Position numbers and translations under genes: made by a program. From contig ONFF01000011.1 in NCBI GenBank assembly GCA_900317055.1, positions 1 through 64,000 on the forward strand: a stretch of 64,000 nucleotides of DNA. The letters are read 5' to 3'. Shown one piece after another: positions 54,793 through 63,685 of this stretch (the first letter of the stretch is position 1; each line of letters opens with the position of its first letter). The stretch comes from an uncultured Bacteroidales bacterium (GTDB lineage: Bacteria; Bacteroidota; Bacteroidia; Bacteroidales; F082). The notes below the pieces were generated by a model that was not told where the DNA came from, did no database searches, and saw nothing but the letters and a program-made list of their open reading frames with translations.

Positions 54793-55339
54793 GTTCCATT
54801 CTCCTTACGGTTTCAGTGAATTGGTTGCCGCGTTCGGTGTAAGTCTCCCCTGTCGCCGATTTGCAGGCAGGCGAAAACAGCACAATATCGTTGTCCTGGG
54901 CGAGCAATGAAGCCAAATTGACTGCTTCATCGATGCTCTCAACTTCAAACAAATCCGTTATGTCTTTATGAAAAGCCTTCTTCAACTTGGCATTGCCCTC
55001 ACCAACACAAACCATGGCTCTCACCTTTTGCTTCACGACCTTTTTCAAGTCCTTGAAATCAGCCATACAGTCGTCACCACCCGCGATCCAAACGACAGGC
55101 TTGACGATGTTCTGGAAGGTGAACCAAGTGGCGTTGACATTTTCGGCACGCGAATCGTCGTAATACATCACACCGTCAACAGTGGCAATATACTCCTGAC
55201 GATGGTCAACAGTATTCAAGTCACTGAGGCTCAGTTTGATGCTCTCCTTCCTGATTTGCAAAACCTTTGACGATATGCCGTCTACCATAGTGGTGGGACA
55301 TTTTAATCTGGTGTTGGTTAATTCTTCGTAGTATGTCAT
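54776..55339 (-). pseudogene. murD: MurD C-terminal fragment (UDP-MurNAc-L-Ala-D-Glu ligase remnant)
   Basis: 187 residues that match only the C-terminal domain and the end of the central domain of MurD. YYDDSRAENVNATWFTFQN corresponds to the NDSKATN region and FSPACKSATGETYTERGNQF to the Ser415 loop of E. coli MurD (438 residues). The N-terminal UDP-binding domain and the P-loop/ATPase domain are missing: between the mraY stop and this ATG there are only 112 bases of low-complexity repeat. The frame is intact and coupled to ftsW. It may be a deletion remnant, a C-terminal domain kept for another role, or an assembly artefact. As it stands it cannot ligate D-glutamate. Confidence 0.8.
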
Positions 55340-55451
55340 TTTCGGTTTAGAGTTTAGAGTTTAGAGTTCAGAGTTTAGAGTCAGTTGAGAGTTTAGAGTT
55401 GTTTAGTAAAATAGTGCGATCCTTGAATTTTGAATCTTTGAATTTTGTAAT
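55340..55451. repeat. Tandem TTTAGAG repeats where the 5' part of murD should be
   Basis: At least six near-copies of TTTAGAG or TTCAGAG, then TTGAATTTTGAATC-like units. It separates mraY from the truncated murD. Confidence 0.75.
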
Positions 55452-56729
55452 CTATCTGATTTTAAATGTAAGAAGCGTGAATGCAGCCAGCAAGATGGTG
55501 ACAATCCAGAATCGAATGGTAATCTTCACCTCATGATGGACGGTATTGAATCCTTCTCCACGCCCCTTGAAGGTGACGGTGGAGTTGGGCCAAGCTTTCT
55601 TGAAGTCACTATAGCTGGTGCGGAAGTGGTCATGCAAAGGACCTTTCTTCCAAATGCGGTGCTTCTTGCCCGTCTTGACAAAGCGCTTCACATCCAAATC
55701 AGAAAGAATCTCAAACAGGAACACGCCGCAAAGCAAAGGCAACAACAACTCTTTGTGCATGATGATAGCCGACACCGCGATGATGCCTCCAATGGTCAGG
55801 CTACCCGTGTCGCCCATGAAAATCTGCGCTGGGAAAGAATTGAACCACAAGAAGCCGACAAGGGCACCTACAAATGCAGCCATAAACACGACAAGTTCCT
55901 CGCTTCCTGGGATATACATCACATCGAAGTGGCTAGCCGTAACCGCATTACTGGAGATATAAGCCAAAATGACCAATGTAATTCCTATGATGGCCGAATT
56001 GCCCGAAGCCATACCATCCATACCATCGTTGAGATTGGAGCCGTTGCTGACAGCAGCCACGACAAAGACAGTAAGCAGCACAAAGAAAATCCAAGCAAGG
56101 TTGTACATCCACTTGGGACCAGCCCACTTGAACAAGTCGGCATAATTGAGGTTGTGGTTTTTCAGGAACGGAATGGTGGTCTTTGTCGACTTCACATCGG
56201 GACTCTTCACTACAATTTCCTTGTTGTCTTCAATCTTCAACTGTACGGTCTCATTGATTTGCACCGCAGGGCTGAAACGCAAGGTCAGGCCTACAAGGAG
56301 ACCAAGCAAGATTTGTCCGCCCAATTTCACCGCTGGCTTCAGTCCGTCTTTCTTGCCTCTAAAGGTCTTCACAAAGTCGTCGGCAAAACCTAAGACTCCT
56401 AAAATCAATGTAGTGGCAATCATCAAGAGCGTGTAAACACTATGGAGTTTGCACACCAAAAGTACAGGAATCAAAATGGCGGCAATAATGATGACACCAC
56501 CCATGGTGGGCACACCGACTTTCTTCGTGTTGTACGGATCGATGGACTCGTCACGCTGGGTCTCAACGATTTTCTTTCGTTTCAACATCTTAATGAACCA
56601 GTTGCCGAACCAGACGGCCACCACTAATGCGAAAATGATGGCGACGGCAGCACGGAAAGTGACATAGTTGAACACACCCGCACCCGGAAAATCGCATTGT
56701 TGTAGATAATTGAACAGATAGTACAACAT
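55452..56729 (-). CDS. mraY: Phospho-N-acetylmuramoyl-pentapeptide transferase MraY
   Basis: Makes lipid I by moving phospho-MurNAc-pentapeptide to undecaprenyl phosphate in the inner membrane. 425 residues, longer than the usual 360 because of a central insertion around 155-195 (TLRFSPAVQINETVQLKIED and after) typical of Bacteroidota MraY. Active-site parts: KKVGVPTMGG, GFADDFVK (Asp-Asp), NLNDGMDGMASG and FMGDTGSL. ATG at 56729, 3 bases after murE. Confidence 0.95.
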   Translation of the reverse strand: MLYYLFNYLQQCDFPGAGVFNYVTFRAAVAIIFALVVAVWFGNWFIKMLKRKKIVETQRDESIDPYNTKKVGVPTMGGVIIIAAILIPVLLVCKLHSVYTLLMIATTLILGVLGFADDFVKTFRGKKDGLKPAVKLGGQILLGLLVGLTLRFSPAVQINETVQLKIEDNKEIVVKSPDVKSTKTTIPFLKNHNLNYADLFKWAGPKWMYNLAWIFFVLLTVFVVAAVSNGSNLNDGMDGMASGNSAIIGITLVILAYISSNAVTASHFDVMYIPGSEELVVFMAAFVGALVGFLWFNSFPAQIFMGDTGSLTIGGIIAVSAIIMHKELLLPLLCGVFLFEILSDLDVKRFVKTGKKHRIWKKGPLHDHFRTSYSDFKKAWPNSTVTFKGRGEGFNTVHHEVKITIRFWIVTILLAAFTLLTFKIR

Positions 56730-56732
56730 GGC

Positions 56733-58190
56733 TTATGCCTCCTTCAATGCTTCCGACAGCACTTCCTTGTCGTCGAAATGGTTCTTTACTCCGTTGATTT
56801 CCTGATAGTTTTCATGGCCTTTACCCGCCAAAAGGATGATGTCGCCTCGTTTGGCCAAGGCCACAGCAGTGCGAATAGCCTCGCGACGGTTGGTGATGCT
56901 CAACACTTTACCTCTGTCCTCATCGGCCACACCAGCTTTCATCTGACGAATTATTTCGTCAGGGTCTTCGTTGCGAGGATTGTCGCTGGTGAGGATGACG
57001 CGGTCGCTGAGCTTCACAGCGACGGCAGCCATCTCGGGACGCTTTGTAGTGTCACGGTTGCCGCCACAGCCCACCACGGTGATGAGCGTTTCCTTGTGGC
57101 AACGCACCTCATTGATGGTCACCAACACATTCTCCAATGCGTCAGGCGTGTGGGCATAGTCGACGATACCGACAATACCTTGCTCAGAATGCACCATGTC
57201 GAAACGACCGTTAGCACCACACAACTTGCTGATTTCGACCAGCAGCTCATCCTTATTGAATCCCAAAGCCGTAGCCGCACCATAGATGGCCAAAAGATTG
57301 CTCGCATTGAAACCACCGACGAGTTGAGTAAACATCTCTGTGCCGTTTACCTTGAGCAACATACCATCGAAATGGCTCTCCATGATGACACCCTTGAAGT
57401 CGGCATCGTGTTTCAAGGCATAGCTTAACTTGCGAGCCCGCGTGTTTTGCAGCATGAACGCACCGTTTTTGTCGTCCAAGTTGGTCAAGGCGAATGCGGA
57501 CTGCGGCAAACCGTCGAAGAACTTCTTCTTGGCGTTGCGATAGTTGGCCATGGTCTTGTGGTAATCCAAGTGGTCATGCGTCAAGTTGGTGAAGATGCCA
57601 CCAGCGAAATGCAATCCTGCGATGCGGTCTTGCGCAACACTGTGGGAGCTCACCTCCATAAAAGCGAATTCACAGCCCTTGTCAACCATCTGCTGCAACA
57701 AGGTGTTCAGCTCGATAGGATCAGGAGTCGTGTGCGTTGAAGGAACGACCTCACGGTTGACAATGTTCTCAATCGTCGAGAGCAAACCGCAACTATAGCC
57801 CGCTTCAGTGAAAAGCCTATATAATAAGGTGGCGATGGTGGTCTTGCCGTTGGTACCTGTCACGCCCACCAACTTCAGTTTCTCCGATGGATTGCCGAAG
57901 AAATTGGAGGCACCGACGCCCAACACATAAGCCGAGTTGTCCACCTTTACATAGGTGACATTTTCTGTTTTCTTGCGGGGCAGTTTCTCACACACAATCA
58001 CCGAAGCACCCTTTTCGATGGCACCATCGATGTAATCATGTCCGTCAACCTGCGTGCCTTTGACCGCAAAAAACAAGGTGCCTTGACTAACCTTACGGGA
58101 ATCGAAAGTGATGTCGACAACATCAACATCTTTCTCTCCAACGATTTCCAAAAGGTTGCAATTCGTCAATATGTCTTTGAGTTTCATCAT
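56733..58190 (-). CDS. murE: UDP-MurNAc-tripeptide synthetase MurE (meso-DAP type)
   Basis: Adds the third residue to the stem peptide. 485 residues. N-terminal domain, P-loop VGVTGTNGKTTIATL at about 108-122, central HTTPDPIEL (substrate binding) and the DNPR motif in SDNPRNEDPDEI, which indicates meso-diaminopimelate rather than lysine. C-terminal KGHENYQEI. ATG at 58190 overlaps the ftsI stop as ATGA. Confidence 0.95.
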   Translation of the reverse strand: MMKLKDILTNCNLLEIVGEKDVDVVDITFDSRKVSQGTLFFAVKGTQVDGHDYIDGAIEKGASVIVCEKLPRKKTENVTYVKVDNSAYVLGVGASNFFGNPSEKLKLVGVTGTNGKTTIATLLYRLFTEAGYSCGLLSTIENIVNREVVPSTHTTPDPIELNTLLQQMVDKGCEFAFMEVSSHSVAQDRIAGLHFAGGIFTNLTHDHLDYHKTMANYRNAKKKFFDGLPQSAFALTNLDDKNGAFMLQNTRARKLSYALKHDADFKGVIMESHFDGMLLKVNGTEMFTQLVGGFNASNLLAIYGAATALGFNKDELLVEISKLCGANGRFDMVHSEQGIVGIVDYAHTPDALENVLVTINEVRCHKETLITVVGCGGNRDTTKRPEMAAVAVKLSDRVILTSDNPRNEDPDEIIRQMKAGVADEDRGKVLSITNRREAIRTAVALAKRGDIILLAGKGHENYQEINGVKNHFDDKEVLSEALKEA

Positions 58191-60340
58191 TTTTCAAGTT
58201 TTAAGTGCATTGTGCTATTGGCTTTGACGGTATCGCCTGCATGCAACGACTGTTCCTTGACGATACCTTGACCCGTGAATTCAGTGCCGATGCCCATGTT
58301 CTCAAGGAGATAAACGGCATCGGTGATATCCATGCCAACAACATTGGGCACAACATTGTTGGTAAGTTGGGCTTCACGCATAGTGATTTGTCCACTCTCG
58401 TTACTCTCCACCGTCACCCAGTCGCCGTTGATGGCATAGTCACTGTAGTTTCTGGCAATGCCTTTAAGGTACTGCGACTCCTTGTCGTGACGCACAATGA
58501 CAGGTCCCTTAGCTTTATCCGCTTTCATCACGACGCTGTCATCTTCCATGATTCCGATACGCGTGGCATACACCTTTTCGGCAATCTCCCTGAAACCTGG
58601 TGCCGAAACGCCACCAGCAGCCCATTTGGCGCCACGGGCGCGGCTCACCATGATGATGCAACTGTAGCGCGGCTTGTCGGTGGGGAAATAGCCTACAAAA
58701 GTGGTGTTGTACAACTTTCTGCCAATGCCTGGTTCGTGGTAAGCATAGCCTTGAACCTTGTCGTAATACTGTGCAGTACCAGTCTTGCCTGCAACACCCA
58801 CAACACAACCAGCAAACTGACGCTTGGCCGTGCCTCTAATCACCACACCTTCCAGCATGGTCTGTATTTTCTCTATGGCCTCTGGTGAAGCAATATGCTC
58901 ATTGAGCACGATGGGATCAAATTTCTCCACGGTTTGTTCGCCACGACGGATCTCAGTGACGAATTGAGGCTTCATCATGCGACCTCCATTGGCGATGGCA
59001 TTATAAAGCATCAAGAGTTGCATCGGTGTGACATTCACTTCGTATCCGATGGACATCCATGGCAAGGACACATTCGACCAAAGCTTGCGGCCATCCTTAG
59101 TCTTGTCATTCGGGTGCTTGATGACAGGCTGAGCCTCTCCCGTGATGCCCGTACCGATTTTCTTGTTCAGGCCCAAAGCATACAGACCATCGACATATCT
59201 ATCGGGATGCGCGGCAAAGTTTTTGGTGACCAACACCGCAGTGCCTTTGTTCGATGACTGTTCAATGACCTCTTGAACGGTGCAGATGCCACCTTTGGCA
59301 AAACTATGGTCATCCTTCATCGTGCGATTCGAGAACTTGATGGGGCCCGTGCCGATGTTCACCTTATCGCTGAGGCTCATGTTTTCGTTGTTGTTGAGCA
59401 GCACGACCATCGAAGCAATCTTGAATACTGATCCCGGCTCGTAGCGCTCAGTCAAAGCCACATTGTACAGCTCCTCATATTTACCCGTCTCATGGTTGAG
59501 GCTCAAGTTGGCCAAGGCTTTGACATAACCCGTCTCCACATCCATCAGGATGGCACAACCTTGTTCAGCCTTGTTGACGGTCAAAGTGTTGTTGAGCGCA
59601 CTCTCCACAATATCCTGCAACTTGATGTCGAAGGTAGTGATGACATCGTCGCCGTTTTGTGCATCGGTGTTGTCTTCTGAGTCGACGGGAATCCAACCTC
59701 CATGGTGAATCCTGCGCACCAATTGTCTGCCATTTTGCCCTCTTAGGTAGTCATTGTAAGCGCCCTCAAGACCGAAAAAGTAGCCCTTCTTCTCGTTGGC
59801 CATGCCAAGCATAAGGCTAGCCAAATTCTTGTAGGGGTGTTCACGCCTAATCTTCTTTTCAACGATGATGCCACCTTTGTAGATGCCACGGTTGAAGATG
59901 ACAAAGCTCTGCATCTTGCGCAGTTCCGCTTGGGTGATGTTCAGTGCTATCTTGTAGTGGCGGTTCTTTTTGGCCTTGCCTTCGGCAAAGAAAGCCTTCC
60001 ATTGGGCAGCATTACGCTTGGGAAGCAACTCTGCCATCTGTACGCAAAGCGAATCGATGTTTTCGGCCAAAACAACCGAGTCAACTGCCTTGTAATCGAA
60101 AAAGACATCATAGAGCGGGATGGTGGTTGCCATCAGTTGCCCGTCTGAAGAAAAGATGTTACCGCGTGACGCTTCCAAAGTGTCGACACGGTATTCACGC
60201 TGCTCGGCGAGTTTCACCAGTTCCTTATTGTCCTTGGTCTGCACCACGATGATCTTCGCGATGATGGCGATGCCAAAGACGAGGACGAGGAAATAAACCA
60301 GGTAGGTCTTCCAAAGCGTATCGGTTTTCGGATCAATCAT
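58187..60340 (-). CDS. ftsI: Division-specific transpeptidase FtsI (PBP3) with PASTA domain
   Basis: A class B penicillin-binding protein that cross-links septal peptidoglycan. 717 residues: one N-terminal transmembrane helix (LVYFLVLVFGIAIIAKIIVV), dimerisation domain, transpeptidase domain with SxxK Ser304 in PGSVFKIAS, SxN in EQSSNKGT and KTGT at 519-522, then a single C-terminal PASTA domain (PNVVGMDITDAVYLLENMGI). PASTA on a division PBP is usual in Bacteroidota. Couples with ftsL (4-base overlap) and murE. Confidence 0.95.
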   Translation of the reverse strand: MIDPKTDTLWKTYLVYFLVLVFGIAIIAKIIVVQTKDNKELVKLAEQREYRVDTLEASRGNIFSSDGQLMATTIPLYDVFFDYKAVDSVVLAENIDSLCVQMAELLPKRNAAQWKAFFAEGKAKKNRHYKIALNITQAELRKMQSFVIFNRGIYKGGIIVEKKIRREHPYKNLASLMLGMANEKKGYFFGLEGAYNDYLRGQNGRQLVRRIHHGGWIPVDSEDNTDAQNGDDVITTFDIKLQDIVESALNNTLTVNKAEQGCAILMDVETGYVKALANLSLNHETGKYEELYNVALTERYEPGSVFKIASMVVLLNNNENMSLSDKVNIGTGPIKFSNRTMKDDHSFAKGGICTVQEVIEQSSNKGTAVLVTKNFAAHPDRYVDGLYALGLNKKIGTGITGEAQPVIKHPNDKTKDGRKLWSNVSLPWMSIGYEVNVTPMQLLMLYNAIANGGRMMKPQFVTEIRRGEQTVEKFDPIVLNEHIASPEAIEKIQTMLEGVVIRGTAKRQFAGCVVGVAGKTGTAQYYDKVQGYAYHEPGIGRKLYNTTFVGYFPTDKPRYSCIIMVSRARGAKWAAGGVSAPGFREIAEKVYATRIGIMEDDSVVMKADKAKGPVIVRHDKESQYLKGIARNYSDYAINGDWVTVESNESGQITMREAQLTNNVVPNVVGMDITDAVYLLENMGIGTEFTGQGIVKEQSLHAGDTVKANSTMHLKLEK

Positions 60341-60705
60341 GGCTCCTCTTTCTTTTCGGGTTCGACATTCATGTTGATGCGCTTCAGAGGCTCGGTGGCT
60401 TCCTTCAGCCCTGTGCCTTGCAGTCTTTTGACCAGCACCGATTGTTTTGAGGCCTCCATAATGGCTGACTTCACCTGTATGTATTCCACCTGCAAATCGT
60501 TGAGGTGCTTGTTGGCCTTGACCAGCTCGCGGTTCTTCTCCTCGGCGATATAGGTATTGGTGATGATGACCATCAACAAGATGGTGACATACGCAAGGAA
60601 GAGAAACTGCTTGGTGAATTTCTCCCTTACGAGGAAAGTGCCGCCCAGGACCGACATCACTCTCTTACTGCTCTTCTTTTTCTTTGTCTCTTTCTGTTCT
60701 TTCAT
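60337..60705 (-). CDS. ftsL: FtsL-like divisome protein
   Basis: 122 residues: basic cytoplasmic N-terminus, one transmembrane helix (about 34-52, FLFLAYVTILLMVIITNTY) and a coiled-coil (EEKNRELVKANKHLNDLQVEYI pattern). Called FtsL by size, topology and place between rsmH and ftsI; sequence identity to characterised FtsL is too low to prove. It would hold FtsI and FtsQ in the divisome. Confidence 0.82.
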   Translation of the reverse strand: MKEQKETKKKKSSKRVMSVLGGTFLVREKFTKQFLFLAYVTILLMVIITNTYIAEEKNRELVKANKHLNDLQVEYIQVKSAIMEASKQSVLVKRLQGTGLKEATEPLKRINMNVEPEKKEEP

Positions 60706-60709
60706 GTCG

Positions 60710-61606
60710 TTATTTCCTTTCCGCGATTCTGAGTTTGGCGCTGCGTGCCCGGTTGTTGTTTTCCATCTCCTCGTCGGAGGGAACGATGGGTTTGCGCGTA
60801 ATAATAGTATAAGGTGTCAACAGGTTGCCATAGAAGTCTTTTTCCTCCTTGCCTTCGGCATTGCCGGTCTTCATGAAGTTCTTCACAAGACGGTCTTCCA
60901 ACGAATGGTACGACATCACCACAAGACGGCCACCCTGCTTCAAAACATCTGGGCACTGTGTGAGGAAAGCACTGAGTGCTTCAAGCTCTTGGTTCACCTC
61001 AATGCGCAGGGCTTGGAAGAGTTGGGCGAGCACCTTGTTTTCCTTGCCGCGTGGGAGGCGACGCTGCACCGCTGCTTTCAGTTGCTCTGTGGTCTCGATG
61101 GGCTCAGCCTCGCGTGCCATGATGATGTCGGAGGCCATGAGTTGAGGCTGTTGCATCTCACCGTAGAGGCGAAAGATGCGCGTCAGGTCGGCATGGTCGT
61201 ATGTGTTCACCACGGTGGCGGCGTCGTTGGGGGTCATCTGGCTCATGCGCATGTCCAAAGGACCGTCGAAGCGGGTCGAGAAGCCTTTCTCAGGTGTGTC
61301 GAATTGGTGCGAAGAAACACCCAAGTCGGCGATGATACCATCGATCTGACGTCCGCCATTATAGAGCTGGATAAAGTTCTTGAAATACTTGAAGTTTTGG
61401 GGAATGAAGGTGAAGCGCTCGTCGTCGAAGGCATTGGCTTCGGCATCCTCGTCCTGGTCGAAAGCATAGAGGTGACCCGTCGTCAACCTTTCAAGGATGG
61501 CGCGCGAATGGCCGCCACCGCCAAAGGTAACGTCGGCGTAGATGCCCTCGGGGTTGATGTTCAAGCCCTCGATGCACTCTTTCAACATGACCGGATCGTG
61601 ATACAT
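60710..61606 (-). CDS. rsmH: 16S rRNA (cytosine1402-N4)-methyltransferase RsmH
   Basis: 298 residues. SAM-binding loop VTFGGGGHSRAIL near 27-39, middle FDGPLDMRMSQ and DLGVSSHQFDTPEKGFS, and C-terminal VVMSYHSLEDRLVKNFM, all standard for RsmH (MraW). The C1402 ribose is methylated by RsmI; an RsmI-like gene is at 5340. ATG at 61606, 11 bases after mraZ. Confidence 0.95.
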   Translation of the reverse strand: MYHDPVMLKECIEGLNINPEGIYADVTFGGGGHSRAILERLTTGHLYAFDQDEDAEANAFDDERFTFIPQNFKYFKNFIQLYNGGRQIDGIIADLGVSSHQFDTPEKGFSTRFDGPLDMRMSQMTPNDAATVVNTYDHADLTRIFRLYGEMQQPQLMASDIIMAREAEPIETTEQLKAAVQRRLPRGKENKVLAQLFQALRIEVNQELEALSAFLTQCPDVLKQGGRLVVMSYHSLEDRLVKNFMKTGNAEGKEEKDFYGNLLTPYTIITRKPIVPSDEEMENNNRARSAKLRIAERK

Positions 61607-61617
61607 GTTTACCCTCC

Positions 61618-62067
61618 CTATTTGATGTTTTCGCCAAGCAGGTTGAAGAACTCCTCGTCGTCAAGCTCGTCGATGGACTGTTCGTAGAGGTTCTTGTCCC
61701 AGATTTCCATCTTCGTCGTGACCGAAGTGATGACAAGGTCTTTCACGAGCGCACCTTTTTCGATGAGGTCCTTGGGAATCTGCAGTCTGCCACTGCCGTC
61801 GAGTCGCACAAAGCGAGCTCCAGCATTGTATTTGCGCAACACCGCTTCCTGCTTCGCCTTGAATTGGCTGAATGCAGCACGCAGCTGATCTTGCACCTCG
61901 TCCCAGTCTTTTCTCGTGTAGAGTTCAAGGCAGGTGGCATGAAGTCCAGGACGAAGGACGAAGCCTTCCTCCACTTGACTTCCCAATTGCTCCTTGAATT
62001 CGCTAGGCACCAAAAGACGGCCTTTCGAATCCAATTTGCAGTTATAATGTCCTACCAAGTAACTCAT
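61618..62067 (-). CDS. mraZ: MraZ (DNA-binding regulator of the dcw cluster)
   Basis: 149 residues with two AbrB-like motifs: NCKLDSKGRLLVPSEFKE near the N-terminus and FVRLDGSGRLQIPKDLIEK in the second half. It is the first gene of the dcw cluster and binds its promoter region in other bacteria. ATG at 62067; a TATCTTTG box is at 62095. Confidence 0.94.
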   Translation of the reverse strand: MSYLVGHYNCKLDSKGRLLVPSEFKEQLGSQVEEGFVLRPGLHATCLELYTRKDWDEVQDQLRAAFSQFKAKQEAVLRKYNAGARFVRLDGSGRLQIPKDLIEKGALVKDLVITSVTTKMEIWDKNLYEQSIDELDDEEFFNLLGENIK

Positions 62068-62094
62068 TGTCGTTTGTCATCAATTTTCCAGCTG

Positions 62095-62102
62095 CAAAGA
62101 TA
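62095..62102 (-). promoter_or_regulatory. -7 promoter box for the dcw cluster
   Basis: TATCTTTG on the minus strand, 27 bases before the mraZ ATG. No other promoter box is seen within the cluster down to ftsZ, so it may drive the whole cluster. Confidence 0.55.
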
Positions 62103-62264
62103 TACACTTTTTCCCACTTACAAACACTTTTCTACACAAATTCAATACAAGTTATCAACAAAATTTGTTCATAACTTTGTTTATATCTTGTTGAAATCTT
62201 GTTAATTTTTTAGAGTTCAAAGCAATATTTTTCAACAAAAACAATGGATTTCGGCTTTTTTTGT

Positions 62265-62272
62265 TACTTTTG
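62265..62272 (+). promoter_or_regulatory. -7 promoter box for engB
   Basis: TACTTTTG, 28 bases before the ATG at 62301; divergent from the dcw promoter across an AT-rich spacer. Confidence 0.55.
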
Positions 62273-62300
62273 CAAAATAGTTGAGAAAAACACCGCACTT

Positions 62301-62918
62301 ATGGACATCAAAAAAGCCGAATTCCTGATGAGCAACACTCGCTTTGAGTTTTTGCCGAACGACAACATTCCCGAATACGCCTTCATTGGCCGCTCCAATG
62401 TGGGCAAATCGTCGCTGATCAACATGTTGGTGCAACGCAAGGGTTTAGCCAAGACCTCATCGGTGCCCGGAAAAACGGTGGCCATCAACCATTTCATCGT
62501 CAACGACGCATGGTATCTCGTCGACCTGCCGGGCTATGGCTATGCGCAGCATTCGAAGAAGACTCGCGAGCAATGGCGCGTGATGATCAACAACTACATC
62601 AGTCGCCGCCGCAATCTGGTGTGCACTTTCGTCTTGGTCGACTCGCGCATCGAGCCGCAAAACAACGATTTGGGCTTTGTAGAATGGTTGGGCGAAAACC
62701 AAATGCCTTTCTGCATCGTGTTCACCAAAGCCGACAAGGTCTCAAAAGCAGAGCTCGAAAGGAATGTGGAAGCCTTCAAGGCGAAACTTTTGGAAGAGTG
62801 GGAAGAGTTGCCTCCCATCTTTATCACTTCAGCGGAGAAGAAGACTGGCCGCGACGACATTCTCAATTACATTGAACAGCAAAACAACGAAATCGCTGAT
62901 TTAATGAACAAAAACTGA
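62301..62918 (+). CDS. engB: Ribosome biogenesis GTPase EngB (YsxC/YihA)
   Basis: 205 residues. G1 [12 protein letters not shown] at about 30-41, G2/G3 [10 protein letters not shown] and [10 protein letters not shown]4 FTKADKV and G5-like [14 protein letters not shown]. Needed for 50S subunit assembly and normal septation. Start at ATG 62301 because the longer frame runs through the promoter box. Confidence 0.95.
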   Translation: MDIKKAEFLMSNTRFEFLPNDNIPEYAFIGRSNVGKSSLINMLVQRKGLAKTSSVPGKTVAINHFIVNDAWYLVDLPGYGYAQHSKKTREQWRVMINNYISRRRNLVCTFVLVDSRIEPQNNDLGFVEWLGENQMPFCIVFTKADKVSKAELERNVEAFKAKLLEEWEELPPIFITSAEKKTGRDDILNYIEQQNNEIADLMNKN

Positions 62919-62963
62919 ACAACTTAAATCATCAAATACTAAACCCTTAAATCTAAAATCACT

Positions 62964-63209
62964 ATGTGGGGAATCATTGTATCTATCTTCATCGGAGCAC
63001 TGGCAGGTTTCATTGCCGGTAAAATCATGAAAAAAGGCTTTGGCCTTTTGATTAGTATCATCGTCGGTTTGGTCGGTGGTGTCCTAGGCAGCTGGATTTT
63101 CAGCAAACTTGGTCTGACAGTAAGTGACACTTTCTGGGGCCAGTTGCTGGTCGGAACAGCGGGTGCCGTTGTGCTACTCCTTATCCTTTCCCTGTTCAAG
63201 AGAAAATAA
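62964..63209 (+). CDS. GlsB/YeaQ/YmgE-family small membrane protein
   Basis: 81 residues with three hydrophobic helices (IIVSIFIGALAGFIAG, LLISIIVGLVGGVLGSWIF, LLVGTAGAVVLLLILSLF) and a basic KRK tail. The Gly-rich pattern is that of the transglycosylase-associated (GlsB/YmgE) family, often stress-related; molecular role unknown. ATG at 62964. A terminator lies about 20 bases after the stop. Confidence 0.8.
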   Translation: MWGIIVSIFIGALAGFIAGKIMKKGFGLLISIIVGLVGGVLGSWIFSKLGLTVSDTFWGQLLVGTAGAVVLLLILSLFKRK

Positions 63210-63230
63210 GAGAATACTTGAGTAAAAGTA

Positions 63231-63262
63231 ACGGAGTCAGACTATTCTGGCTCCGTTTTTTT
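63231..63262 (+). terminator. Intrinsic terminator after the GlsB-like gene
   Basis: Stem ACGGAGTCAG paired with CTGGCTCCGT (one mismatch) followed by seven T residues. Confidence 0.85.
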
Positions 63263-63284
63263 GCCACCTGAAAAGACAAAAAAA

Positions 63285-63311
63285 GTAGCCTTGTCATCTC
63301 GACAAGGCTAC
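63285..63311. terminator. Perfect hairpin flanked by A and T runs, bidirectional
   Basis: GTAGCCTTGTC paired with GACAAGGCTAC around ATCTC. T-run on the minus strand follows, so it would terminate the gene at 63387-63635; on the plus strand it is preceded by the terminator at 63231. Confidence 0.75.
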
Positions 63312-63341
63312 ACAAAAAAATTAATACAAATGAATCTGATG

Positions 63342-63368
63342 ATGCGTCATCTTAAGAGACGCATTTTT
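63342..63368 (+). terminator. Small hairpin before the small membrane protein gene
   Basis: ATGCGTC and GACGCAT pair around a 9-base loop and are followed by TTTTT on the plus strand. Function uncertain. Confidence 0.4.
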
Positions 63369-63386
63369 CAATATCTATTGGATAGA

Positions 63387-63635
63387 TTATTTCTCATTTT
63401 TGTGGCGTTTCCCTAACAGGTAGGCGCCAGCCAAGCCAGCTAACAGCACCGCGCCACTACCCACGGGAGCATACCAGTCCTCACCTGAGTTATAAGTGCC
63501 AGGCAGGTCGACGCCGAGGTGTGTAGAGCCGACGCGGTTATTTTGGAGATCTTCATCCGACATGAAAATCTGCGCCATGGCAGGAATGCTGGACAACATC
63601 AGTGCAATTACGATTGTTACTATCTTCTTTTTCAT
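63387..63635 (-). CDS. Small exported membrane protein with C-terminal helix and basic tail
   Basis: 82 residues: signal peptide (about 1-21, SIPAMA then Q), a short mature part, and a C-terminal hydrophobic helix (VGSGAVLLAGLAGAYLLG) followed by KRHKNEK. The tripartite tail of small residue, helix and basic end looks like a membrane-retention or sorting tail, and similar short proteins are common near T9SS cargo in Bacteroidota. Not recognised as a named family. Next to the C-terminus of a T9SS protein gene on the same strand. Confidence 0.6.
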   Translation of the reverse strand: MKKKIVTIVIALMLSSIPAMAQIFMSDEDLQNNRVGSTHLGVDLPGTYNSGEDWYAPVGSGAVLLAGLAGAYLLGKRHKNEK

Positions 63636-63685
63636 TGTATGGTGTGTTTTTATTATTCGTTGTTTACTAATATTACTTACTTATT

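Noticed and set aside
55340-55451. Repeat array considered as CRISPR
   Set aside because: Units are about 7 bases without unique spacers, and no cas genes are present.
58187-60340. PASTA domain on FtsI as an unusual fusion
   Set aside because: Common in Bacteroidota and many other phyla.
60557-61687. Plus-strand open frame opposite ftsL, rsmH and mraZ
   Set aside because: Shadow of conserved genes, no domain recognised.
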